Made by a program: the position numbers and the translations under genes. From a virus: 64,000 nucleotides of DNA. Shown here piece by piece: positions 58,256-64,000 of the stretch; the first letter of the stretch is position 1, and each line of letters begins with the position of its first letter. The DNA is taken from the IMG/VR virus record IMGVR_UViG_3300008262_000126, positions 1-64,000 of that record. One strand, given 5' to 3'. Below the pieces are notes generated by a model, which searched no databases, had not been told where the DNA came from, and saw only the letters and a list, made by a program, of their open reading frames with translations.

Positions 58256-59272
58256 ATGAAGGGTATTTATTACAGTAACGGCAGCTACGGCATTCGATGG
58301 TGGGACAAAGAGCAGAAGAAGATGGTACACGGCGGTCGCTACCCCACACAGCAAGAAGCTGCCGATGCTCTAACCAAGCGCACAAGTGCCGAGGACGTTC
58401 CCCTTATTAAAGGTCCCGATGTCTTTAAGTACGACGCTAATGTTGCCGATCGTATGTGGGAGATGGCTGCTGAGGTGTACGAAAAGAATAAGAAAGACCA
58501 GGTTGCTAAAAAGAGTCAGTCAATTCACCTCGGCAACAAGCCGACAGGGATTGCTTTTCTATCCGACTTGCATCTAGGTAACTCTGGAACTGACTACGGC
58601 GCCATCTTCAAGGACACAAAGCTGGTCGCGGACACCCCAGGAATGTATGCGGCCTTTCACGGCGACGGTATCGACAATTGGATTACGCCTAAACTGCAAT
58701 CACTGCAGCGCAACCAGGCGGTAAGTTTCCAGACTGAGCTGATGTTGTTTCGTCGCTGGCTTGAACTTATTCAAGAGAAGCTGCTGTTAGTTGTCAGTGG
58801 TAACCATGACAACTGGACCAGCAAGATTTCAGGCGTCGATATCATCCCAAGTCTGCTTGAGAGTACGACAATTCTGTACGATCCTAATGAAATTTACGTA
58901 GACATATCGTGCGGATCCTACTCTTGGAATGTCTTGATTCGTCACAAGTGGAAGTACAGCAGTATCTTTAACCCAACCCACGGTATCGAAGTCGGCTTTG
59001 ATCGATTGTCACGACCTTTCGATATCGGTATTGGGGGTCATACACACATCGGTACTCTGTTCCGCCCTTTTTACCGACACGGAGAAGAGCGGTTGGCGCT
59101 GCTGACTGGGGCGTACAAGCGTATCGATTCCTTCTCAAAGGAAATTGGCTATGCAGAGACGGCAAACAACGGGTGTGGCGCTATTATCTTTATGCCAGAT
59201 GGCAAGATGTGGTATAATTCTGACTTAGAGGTAGCATGTAACTACCTTACGTACTTACGAGGAGAGCGCTAA
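58256..59272 (+). CDS. Calcineurin-like metallophosphoesterase, SbcD/Mre11-type
   Basis: 338 residues; ATG 58256 chosen over the ATG three bases earlier because of spacing to AAGGAG. Metal motifs in order: FLSDLHLGNSG, AFHGDGIDNW, VVSGNHDNW, LIRHKW and GIGGHTHIG (D-x-H, GD, GNHD, H, GHTH). An N-terminal region with WWDKEQKKMVHGGRYPTQQE resembles an AP2-like DNA-binding segment and precedes the enzyme domain, an unusual addition. In phages such proteins are usually nucleases or phosphatases acting on DNA ends. It lies in the recombination block next to the Cas4-like nuclease. Confidence 0.85.
   Translation: MKGIYYSNGSYGIRWWDKEQKKMVHGGRYPTQQEAADALTKRTSAEDVPLIKGPDVFKYDANVADRMWEMAAEVYEKNKKDQVAKKSQSIHLGNKPTGIAFLSDLHLGNSGTDYGAIFKDTKLVADTPGMYAAFHGDGIDNWITPKLQSLQRNQAVSFQTELMLFRRWLELIQEKLLLVVSGNHDNWTSKISGVDIIPSLLESTTILYDPNEIYVDISCGSYSWNVLIRHKWKYSSIFNPTHGIEVGFDRLSRPFDIGIGGHTHIGTLFRPFYRHGEERLALLTGAYKRIDSFSKEIGYAETANNGCGAIIFMPDGKMWYNSDLEVACNYLTYLRGER
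59210..59218 (+). promoter_or_regulatory. Possible internal extended -10 promoter
   Basis: TGG TATAAT, a perfect extended -10, inside the end of the phosphoesterase gene. No -35 is apparent. It could give a separate transcript for the small zinc protein, helix-turn-helix protein and ThyX genes downstream. Confidence 0.35.
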
Positions 59273-59463
59273 TGGACACTTGTTCTGTATGTCATGAGTA
59301 TTTAGACCAGTGCATCTGCGACGATTACACGGTGTCCAGGCGTGATTCTTTCCATGTTCCGGATCGATCTGAGCAAGAGAGAGAGCGACGCAAGCTTGAA
59401 GAATTTGAGATACTGAAGCGACATCATTATGGGCAGGTGGATCATGAACGCAAACATTCCTAA
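59272..59463 (+). CDS. Small Cys-rich protein, 63 residues
   Basis: Begins MDTCSVCHEYLDQCICDDYT, with GAGGAGAG upstream and a one-base overlap with the phosphoesterase. The C-x2-C...C-x-C set near the N-terminus should bind one zinc; the rest is a charged helix (SEQERERRKLEEFEILKRHH). The function is unknown. It overlaps the next gene by 20 bases. Confidence 0.65.
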   Translation: MDTCSVCHEYLDQCICDDYTVSRRDSFHVPDRSEQERERRKLEEFEILKRHHYGQVDHERKHS

Positions 59464-59647
59464 ACTTATTCAAGCCGAGCTTAAGCAGGCTAAAGCTACT
59501 CCCGAGGAGCTGGCTGACTTTATGGGGGTGTCCATTGAAAGACTGGAACAGATTCTTAAAGGATTGCACAAGCCTTCTGTTTCTGAAGGTATTGCGATTG
59601 CTCAATTTTTTGACCTTGAACCTATGCTATTTTTAGGAGGTAAGTGA
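59444..59647 (+). CDS. XRE-type helix-turn-helix protein, 67 residues
   Basis: From ATG 59444 (MNANIPKLIQAELKQAKATP). The middle ELADFMGVSIERLEQILKGL followed by SVSEGIAIAQFFDLEPMLFL is the Cro/C1-type helix-turn-helix with the usual five-helix layout and nothing else. Such small proteins can be repressors or antitoxins. No toxin partner is visible, so a phage regulator, possibly acting at the operator-like pair at 4,908-4,951, is a guess. It overlaps the ThyX start by one base. Confidence 0.7.
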   Translation: MNANIPKLIQAELKQAKATPEELADFMGVSIERLEQILKGLHKPSVSEGIAIAQFFDLEPMLFLGGK

Positions 59648-60333
59648 TGTCAGTGCTAGGAACAGCGGAGATTATTGCGATTACGAAGCCGACTGGTAAA
59701 CTTATAGATCTCACAGTGGCCGAATTTTTAGCGTATACCGCTCGGGTATCTAACCCGTCGAACCAAGAGAACCATGCAACAGCTACCAAACTGTTACGGT
59801 ATCTGGTTAAGCACAGTCATTGGTCACCGTTTGAGATGGTTAATGTGGTCATGGAAATTAACACAACTCGCGATGTTGCTCGTCAGATCTTGCGCCACCG
59901 CAGCTTTTCTTTTCAAGAGTTTAGTCAGCGTTATGCGAATCCTTTAGACGACTTGGGTATGATTACTCGAGACTTGCGGCTACAGGACACAAAGAATCGC
60001 CAGAGCAGCTTGCACACAGACGATCAGGATTTACATGACGCTTGGGAAGCTAAGCAGCTGGCTCTCCAGGTTGAAGTAGCACGCACTTACAACTGGGCAA
60101 TTCAGAACGGTGTTGCCAAAGAAGTTGCCCGCAGTATAATTCCCGAGGGCCTTGTCAACTCTCGGATGTATGTGAACGGGACACTACGCTCTTGGCTACA
60201 CTACTGTGCTGTTCGTTGTAAGTTGGACACACAAGAAGAGCACCGAGTGGTTGCTCAGCAAGCTTGGGAGTTGATTCAGGGCGAGTTTCAGGCTCTTCGC
60301 GAAATTTCACTGTTGGAGGATAAGGATGTTTGA
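59647..60333 (+). CDS. thyX: Flavin-dependent thymidylate synthase ThyX
   Basis: 228 residues from ATG 59647, with AGGAGG upstream; a GTG three bases earlier is the alternative. The ThyX motif appears as RHRSFSFQEFSQRY, preceded by HSHWSPFEMVNVVMEI and followed by RSIIPEGLVNSRMYVNGTLR. It makes dTMP from dUMP using FAD and folate, supplying thymidine for phage DNA. It pairs functionally with the class II ribonucleotide reductase. The last bases lie in a 16-bp tandem duplication. Confidence 0.95.
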   Translation: MSVLGTAEIIAITKPTGKLIDLTVAEFLAYTARVSNPSNQENHATATKLLRYLVKHSHWSPFEMVNVVMEINTTRDVARQILRHRSFSFQEFSQRYANPLDDLGMITRDLRLQDTKNRQSSLHTDDQDLHDAWEAKQLALQVEVARTYNWAIQNGVAKEVARSIIPEGLVNSRMYVNGTLRSWLHYCAVRCKLDTQEEHRVVAQQAWELIQGEFQALREISLLEDKDV

Positions 60334-60350
60334 TGATAAGGATGTTTGAT
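60319..60350 (+). repeat. 16-bp perfect tandem duplication at the thyX end
   Basis: GATAAGGATGTTTGAT occurs twice in a row (60319-60334 and 60335-60350). It covers the thyX stop and the start codon region of the next gene. The first copy has the ribosome site GGAGG at proper distance from its ATG, the second does not. Confidence 0.95.
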
Positions 60351-60785
60351 CCCGAGCTACTTAAGAAAGCCGCAGAGGCTCGAATTAGATTGGAGGAGGC
60401 GCAGGGTAAGATTCGTAACGAAGTTACTGACTCTGACTGGGTACCGCTTCTGAAGACAACCGGCTATATGCCAAAGAATGAGCACTTGATTCCAGAGCAG
60501 ACGAGAGAATTCCAGTCTATTTTGGATAGCTTGCTCGAGATGCACAAGAGAAAGACCGCCGACTACTCATCATGGAACATCAAGGGGGCAGGTGAGCAGG
60601 GAGTAGCCGTTCGCTTGTGGGATAAGACAGCCCGTCTTATGAATCTGATGGGGTGGGATATCGGTACTGGTAAGTGGTCGCAACCCAAAGAACCAAAGAA
60701 CGAGTCAGTCGATGACACTCTTATGGATCTGGCCAGCTACGCAATTATTATGATAATACTACGACGAGGAAAGTGGGGTAAGTAA
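60333..60785 (+). CDS. DUF1599 / nucleotide-modification-associated domain 1 protein
   Basis: 150 residues. The core LLEMHKRKTADYSSWNIKGA, VRLWDKTARLMNLMGW and DDTLMDLASYAIIMIILRR matches a domain (DUF1599, Nmad1) often found near nucleotide-modifying enzymes in phages. The start is unclear owing to the tandem duplication: ATG 60333 or ATG 60342, with GGAGG now displaced upstream. A role in dNTP or base modification is suggested by family and by neighbouring ThyX, not demonstrated. Confidence 0.75.
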   Translation: MIRMFDPELLKKAAEARIRLEEAQGKIRNEVTDSDWVPLLKTTGYMPKNEHLIPEQTREFQSILDSLLEMHKRKTADYSSWNIKGAGEQGVAVRLWDKTARLMNLMGWDIGTGKWSQPKEPKNESVDDTLMDLASYAIIMIILRRGKWGK

Positions 60786-60786
60786 A

Positions 60787-61032
60787 ATGAGTGAACTAAA
60801 CGAATTGAGTTACAATTCAGCCGAAGATCCGCTGAGTCCTGTGGGTAAAGACTGTACTATCTGTAGCACCGAGTACGAAGATGAGGATTGGGGAATGATG
60901 GGGTGGATCGGTATCTTGCCGCTCTCTCTGTGCCCTAACTGCTCGTCAGGCATATTTCACATGGTTCTGTCTACAACTTCTCCCGAGGACTTGGAAGAGG
61001 CTGCCGCAATTCAACGCATGGAAGCGGAATAA
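60787..61032 (+). CDS. Small zinc-binding protein, 81 residues
   Basis: Begins MSELNELSYNSAEDPLSPVG. Two Cys pairs, KDCTICSTEY and SLCPNCSSG, spaced by about 22 residues, form a zinc ribbon; the rest is acidic. The family is not recognised. It ends the replication block; a hairpin and the tRNA-Arg follow. Confidence 0.7.
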   Translation: MSELNELSYNSAEDPLSPVGKDCTICSTEYEDEDWGMMGWIGILPLSLCPNCSSGIFHMVLSTTSPEDLEEAAAIQRMEAE

Positions 61033-61045
61033 TAAGGTCAACCAG

Positions 61046-61070
61046 TACCAGTGGTTAACCCCCACTGGTA
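61046..61070 (+). other. Stem-loop upstream of tRNA-Arg
   Basis: TACCAGTGG (61046-61054) pairs with CCACTGGTA (61062-61070), 9 bp with a 7-base loop. No T-run follows, so it looks like a processing or stability hairpin. A near-copy with a compensatory base change occurs at 62,559-62,588. Confidence 0.7.
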
Positions 61071-61077
61071 CACACAT

Positions 61078-61153
61078 GCCGGCGTAGCTCAGCGGATAGA
61101 GCATCTGCCTTCTAAGCAGGTTGTCGGGGGTTCGATTCCCTCCGTCGGTACCA
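61078..61153 (+). tRNA. tRNA-Arg (anticodon TCT)
   Basis: Folds as a standard cloverleaf: acceptor GCCGGCG with CGTCGGT (one G-T), D arm GCTC/GAGC, anticodon loop CTTCTAA, T arm with GGTTCGATTCC, and encoded CCA. It reads AGA (and AGG) codons, which are frequent in the tape measure. Confidence 0.95.
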
Positions 61154-61190
61154 AGCTACAGCAGTAGCAATAAACAACAGGAGTTATGGA

Positions 61191-61784
61191 ATGAAACCAA
61201 GATTTACAATAGTTGCAACTGACTACGACCAGTGGGTTTCTAGAGAGGGAGCGTACAGAGGTTTGAAAAGTCTCGCTGATCAAACATTTAAAAATTTTGA
61301 AGTTATCCTTCTGCACGACGGTCCACGAACACTAGATGTTTCTTCTGACTTACACCTAGATGAATTAAATTTGAACATTACCTGCATCAGCACGCACCAA
61401 CGGTTTAACATGTGGGGCCACCCGCAGCGTCATTTAGGGGTTCAGATGGCAAAAGGCGACTACATAATTCACTTTAACTGTGACAATTATTTAGAACCTT
61501 TCGCTTTAGAACTGCTAGATAAAACTATTACAGAGCAGAATGAAATAGACGCAGTCGTTTTCTCAATTCGTTGGAACGGGCAGTATTTTAAGGGCGTGCC
61601 TGTGCATACCGGAAACATTGACTGTCTTCAGATGTGCGCTTCGAGCAAAGTATGGCGAGAAATTGGCGGATGGTATCGTTACGATGGGTGCAGCGATGGA
61701 TTTATTTATGAAAACATCGCAACCAATTATCCGTTTTATCATTTAGACACAATCCTGGGTGATAACTATATCTCGATAAAGTAG
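61191..61784 (+). CDS. GT2-like glycosyltransferase, short form
   Basis: 197 residues with AGGAG upstream. FTIVATDYDQWVSREGAYRG and LKSLADQTFKNFEVILLHDG are the start of a GT-A fold (the S-L-x-x-Q-T-F-x-x-F-E-V pattern), and GDYIIHFNCDNYLEP holds the D-x-N/D metal site. The C-terminus is short compared with full family 2 enzymes. It is a second enzyme of the type seen at 3,307-4,077. It lies next to a methyltransferase, suggesting a surface- or base-decoration set. The acceptor is unknown. Confidence 0.75.
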   Translation: MKPRFTIVATDYDQWVSREGAYRGLKSLADQTFKNFEVILLHDGPRTLDVSSDLHLDELNLNITCISTHQRFNMWGHPQRHLGVQMAKGDYIIHFNCDNYLEPFALELLDKTITEQNEIDAVVFSIRWNGQYFKGVPVHTGNIDCLQMCASSKVWREIGGWYRYDGCSDGFIYENIATNYPFYHLDTILGDNYISIK

Positions 61785-61831
61785 ACAAGCCTGTAACGAA
61801 CATCACCATTTAGGAAATAAAAGGAGTAGGT

Positions 61832-62527
61832 ATGAAACAAAATAATCAAATGAAATTCAATCGAATTGTCGTAGAGTCAACATATTCGCGTACAGATCTT
61901 TGTGACTTGGGTGCTCACCATGTTACAGATAAATCCCCTTATTGCGAAGCAGCAGCCAGTCACGTAAAACATCCGTACACACCTGTGTACGATTTTCTCT
62001 TTTCAACGTTTCGCGACAAGGCAATTAATATTGGCGAGATCGGAATTGACGCGAATGCATCTATGCGCTGCTGGCGAGAATACTTTAAAAAAGCGTCTAT
62101 TTGGGGATGGGAATACGATGCAGAAAAGATTAAGCGAGCCGAGCAAGATAATTTAGAGAACACTACGTATCTACACATGGATGTGCGTGATGGCGTATCT
62201 ATTCGGGAAGGACTTAGCAAACCAAACGTTCTGTTTGACATTATTATTGAAGACTCGTCACACCGCGTGGAGGATCAAATCCGAATAACTCAGCAAGTTC
62301 ACCAGTTTATTTCACCTGGCGGTTATTTTATAATTGAAGATGTGGATAAGAAACACGATTTAGCAGGATATTATGAAGCTTTTGCTGATGTCTTAAAGTA
62401 CTACACAAGTGTAACTGTAGTAGATGCAGATCACGAAAACAAAGTACGGGGAAATGGCACGTTTGATACACCTTATGACGACAATCGACTGATTGTGATG
62501 GTAAGAAACAGTCAACCGGCTGAATAA
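61832..62527 (+). CDS. Class I SAM-dependent methyltransferase
   Basis: 231 residues with AAAGGAG upstream. The region AINIGEIGIDANASMRCWRE then ASIWGWEYDAEKIKRAEQDN holds the SAM-binding Gly motif and the acidic ribose contact; FDIIIEDSSHRVEDQIRITQ and SPGGYFIIEDVDKK are the post-motifs of the sugar O-methyltransferase type (MycE or demethylmacrocin-like). It may methylate a sugar added by the neighbouring glycosyltransferase. The substrate is inferred, not shown. Confidence 0.75.
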   Translation: MKQNNQMKFNRIVVESTYSRTDLCDLGAHHVTDKSPYCEAAASHVKHPYTPVYDFLFSTFRDKAINIGEIGIDANASMRCWREYFKKASIWGWEYDAEKIKRAEQDNLENTTYLHMDVRDGVSIREGLSKPNVLFDIIIEDSSHRVEDQIRITQQVHQFISPGGYFIIEDVDKKHDLAGYYEAFADVLKYYTSVTVVDADHENKVRGNGTFDTPYDDNRLIVMVRNSQPAE

Positions 62528-62537
62528 GCAATTAACT

Positions 62538-62588
62538 TATAATTTGGTGTATAATGAATACCAGCGGGGTAATAAGGCTCCGCTGGTA
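62538..62588 (+). promoter_or_regulatory. Double -10-like boxes with start-site hairpin
   Basis: Two TATAAT boxes (62538-62543 and 62550-62555) are followed by the stem TACCAGCGG / CCGCTGGTA (62559-62567 with 62580-62588), then GAGG and the ATG at 62604. Same order as at 38,361-38,397. Confidence 0.45.
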
Positions 62589-62603
62589 CTTATGAGGTAA
62601 GCT

Positions 62604-62810
62604 ATGAGCAGCATGCGAGAACATCTGGGCAGTCAGGCAAGCACGGTTATGCGTCAGTACGCTGACCATCTACTCTACGACGGGAATCTTACTGAGGTCG
62701 ACCTCGAGAGTCTGGACGAGGCGTTGGAGGCAGCGAAGCAGGTCATTGAAGCTATCGAAGCAATCAAGACAGTTTTTGCATCTGCAAAGACAAAGGAAGT
62801 GACAAAATGA
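62604..62810 (+). CDS. Hypothetical helical protein, 68 residues
   Basis: Begins MSSMREHLGSQASTVMRQYA with TGAGGT upstream. Helical, acidic second half (LDEALEAAKQVIEAIEAIKT). It overlaps the next gene by 4 bases. No family is recognised. It is the first gene of a small unit behind the promoter/hairpin at 62,538-62,588. Confidence 0.6.
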   Translation: MSSMREHLGSQASTVMRQYADHLLYDGNLTEVDLESLDEALEAAKQVIEAIEAIKTVFASAKTKEVTK

Positions 62811-63004
62811 TAAATGGATACAGCGACGAGAAAGTTATTGCGGATCTGCAAAAAGATCTTAAAGAGCTGCAAAACATGTCTCGAGTGTTTGAGCCGCGAG
62901 GAGTCACTATCTGGTGGGACCTCCAAAGTGATCTGAAGGCAATTGAAAAAGTCATTAAAGACCTGCGTCGTGAGATAAACTCACAAAACAATCCGGGCCA
63001 ATAG
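62807..63004 (+). CDS. Hypothetical helical protein, 65 residues, running into tRNA
   Basis: Begins MINGYSDEKVIADLQKDLKE, translationally coupled by an ATGA overlap. Two helices with a WW pair (GVTIWWDLQSDLKAIEKVIK). The last codons and the stop (63,002-63,004) are inside the first 10 bases of the following tRNA gene, so RNA processing there would cut the mRNA. The function is unknown. Confidence 0.6.
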   Translation: MINGYSDEKVIADLQKDLKELQNMSRVFEPRGVTIWWDLQSDLKAIEKVIKDLRREINSQNNPGQ

Positions 63005-63070
63005 CTCAAAGGTCAGAGCAGATCGCTCATAACGATTTGGTTGCAGGTTCGAATCCTGCTTGGCCCACCA
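62995..63070 (+). tRNA. tRNA with CAT anticodon (Met or, more likely, Ile2)
   Basis: Acceptor GGGCCAA with TTGGCCC (perfect), D arm AGCTC/GAGC, anticodon stem GATCG/CGATT around CTCATAA, T arm GCAGGTTCGAATCCTGC, CCA encoded. G1-C72 pairing excludes a standard initiator. The segment TTGGTTGC between anticodon and T arms is like tRNA-Ile2 (lysidine-modified CAT reading ATA). Identity Met versus Ile2 cannot be settled by sight. Confidence 0.9.
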
Positions 63071-63106
63071 ATTAACTAGCACAGCGAAGGAGGGGTAGTA
63101 AAAAAT

Positions 63107-63322
63107 ATGAGCTGGAAGAAACGAGACCGGAAAATTGTAACATGGTCTTACACCTTCTACGGCTGCGTGTTTTGTAAAAATGAAGACTTAGTTAAAGTCA
63201 ACATTTACGAAGTTATCTACAACTACTACAACTGTCACAGGAATAATAGACGAGGGAGCATTCGTGATAAAGCCGATTACATAGCTCAGCAACGGCACCG
63301 GAAAGATCATAAACAAAACTAG
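63107..63322 (+). CDS. Hypothetical basic protein, 71 residues
   Basis: Begins MSWKKRDRKIVTWSYTFYGC with a GGAGGGG ribosome site. Basic and Tyr/Asn-rich with three Cys (GCVFCK and NCHR), which may bind zinc. It lies between two tRNA genes and its stop codon shares its last base with the first base of tRNA-Leu. The function is unknown. Confidence 0.55.
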   Translation: MSWKKRDRKIVTWSYTFYGCVFCKNEDLVKVNIYEVIYNYYNCHRNNRRGSIRDKADYIAQQRHRKDHKQN

Positions 63323-63406
63323 CCAGAGTGGCGGAATGGCAGACGCTGCGGTCTTAAAAACCGTTGAGTAACACTCGTACGGGTTCGACTCCCGTCTCTG
63401 GCACCA
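63322..63406 (+). tRNA. tRNA-Leu (anticodon TAA)
   Basis: Class II tRNA with long variable arm: acceptor GCCAGAG / CTCTGGC, anticodon loop CTTAAAA, variable arm GAGTAACACTC, T arm ACGGGTTCGACTCCCGT, encoded CCA. It reads TTA (and TTG) codons. Confidence 0.95.
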
Positions 63407-63407
63407 G

Positions 63408-63423
63408 TACCCTGCAGGGGGTA
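63408..63423 (+). other. Small hairpin after tRNA-Leu
   Basis: TACCC (63408-63412) pairs with GGGTA (63419-63423) around TGCAGG. It follows the tRNA end by one base and has no T-run. Possibly a 3' processing signal. Confidence 0.35.
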
Positions 63424-63464
63424 GCAAAAAATTAGATTAATCACAATTCTACAAGGGGGAAGGC

Positions 63465-64000
63465 ATGACAAAAATTGACACAGGTTTGATTACGTACACT
63501 GCTACAAAAACTGACACTATTACAGACAAGTCAGGTGCTTTGTATATTACTTCTATGGGTGCAACCGCGCCAGGTACGCCATTCGGCATTAGGGTATGGC
63601 GTATCGCAAAAGGAATGAAAGTAAGACAAGAAGTCCTGTTTTATCCGGGAGACCACGGCGGTCTTGCTGTACTCTGGGGTAAGCTTTTCTTTGTGCACAA
63701 TCAAGCAGGATCGAAAAAAATTGTGCTTGAGGAAATTCCAGGGTTTATTCCGGAAGACGGCACACTGTCGAGTACAACGGTGAACCTCAACGAGTCTCAA
63801 TTAGCACTTATAAACAAGATGATCGAGACGGCCACTAAACGAGCTGAGGGGGCTTATGCTCAGTCTAGTCAAGCAATGGCTCGCATCGTTGCTTTGGAAA
63901 AGCGTATCGCTGCACTTGAAGCACGTCCGGCTGCTTCTTCCAGTCCTGCAGGCTTGTCCAAGGCGCAGATTGAAGACGTTGTGTGGACCAAGATCTGGGA
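63465..64000 (+). CDS. Structural-looking protein with C-terminal coiled coil (cut by window edge)
   Basis: 178 codons are inside the window, starting at ATG 63465 (GGGGGAAGG upstream; MTKIDTGLITYTATKTDTIT). The first part is beta-rich (TPFGIRVWRIAKGMKVRQEV, LWGKLFFVHNQAGSKKIVLE). It is followed by a helical, Ala-rich coiled coil (SSQAMARIVALEKRIAALEA) and a Ser/Ala/Pro linker. The chain is open at the right edge. It may be a fibre or host-binding protein. No family is recognised. Confidence 0.55.
   Translation, partial: MTKIDTGLITYTATKTDTITDKSGALYITSMGATAPGTPFGIRVWRIAKGMKVRQEVLFYPGDHGGLAVLWGKLFFVHNQAGSKKIVLEEIPGFIPEDGTLSSTTVNLNESQLALINKMIETATKRAEGAYAQSSQAMARIVALEKRIAALEARPAASSSPAGLSKAQIEDVVWTKIW

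Noticed and set aside
59444-59647. XRE protein as antitoxin of a toxin-antitoxin pair
   Set aside because: The adjacent genes are a small Cys-rich protein and ThyX, and neither resembles a known toxin.

Overview
The window is part of a double-stranded DNA phage genome, almost certainly a tailed phage of siphovirus type. It carries a terminase, portal, capsid protease/scaffold, major capsid protein, tail tube, an enormous tape measure protein (5,521 codons) and tail-tip and fibre genes. It also has a full replication and nucleotide-metabolism set (single-strand binding protein, primase, DnaB-type helicase, family A DNA polymerase, RecA/UvsX-like recombinase, Cas4-like and resolvase-like nucleases, SbcD-like phosphoesterase, ThyX, class II ribonucleotide reductase, MazG-like enzyme) and three tRNA genes. 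No integrase or obvious lysogeny repressor is visible, so a lytic lifestyle is my inference. The host is unknown. Promoters look like bacterial sigma-70 promoters, often of the extended -10 kind. The left-edge gene belongs to the Ycf45/SpoIIIAA-like ATPase family, known from cyanobacteria, plastids and several other phyla, so it does not fix the host. By the usual tape measure rule of about 0.15 nm per residue the tail would be around 800 nm long, comparable with the long-tailed Thermus phages P23-45 and P74-26.

Layout. From 13,950 leftward to 1, nearly everything is on the minus strand: MazG-like enzyme, ribonucleotide reductase, a zinc-binding putative small terminase, large terminase interrupted by an intein in its P-loop, portal, amidase endolysin, a coiled-coil membrane protein and a holin-like protein, ending at a hairpin terminator at 4,960-5,001. 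A second leftward unit starts at a strong promoter at 4,922-4,950 overlain by two similar 14-bp operator-like sites. It holds a transglycosylase-like protein, a glycosyltransferase and small unknown genes, and runs to the Ycf45-like ATPase cut by the left edge. One small gene (2,476-2,832) is reversed inside this block.

From 14,215 rightward all genes are on the plus strand. First comes a zinc-ribbon/AT-hook regulator candidate, then head genes (14.6-20.5 kb), tail tube, a strong terminator at 21.05 kb, two overlapping chaperone-like genes, the tape measure (21.8-38.4 kb), five tail-tip and fibre genes with a tail assembly chaperone (38.4-47.7 kb), and an adaptor-like protein with a GT4 glycosyltransferase. 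The replication and recombination block follows (49.6-61.0 kb). The right end has tRNAs, a second glycosyltransferase, a methyltransferase and small genes, and a structural-looking gene cut by the right edge. Portal and terminase are thus transcribed away from capsid and tail genes, an unusual split.

The most remarkable object is the tape measure. Besides the expected coiled-coil and hydrophobic parts it appears to contain three embedded enzyme-like domains with their catalytic residues intact: a PP2C-type phosphatase fold (about residues 1455-1755), a DEDDh 3'-5' exonuclease fold (about 2470-2680) and a staphylococcal-nuclease fold (about 4225-4375), plus three tandem repeats of about 170 residues. 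Proteins of this kind usually carry peptidoglycan hydrolases if any enzyme, so a nuclease/nuclease/phosphatase cargo that could enter the cell with the DNA is the best candidate here for an undescribed system. The tape measure also uses many AGA, TTA and ATA codons, which match the phage tRNAs (Arg-TCT, Leu-TAA and a CAT tRNA that may be Ile2).
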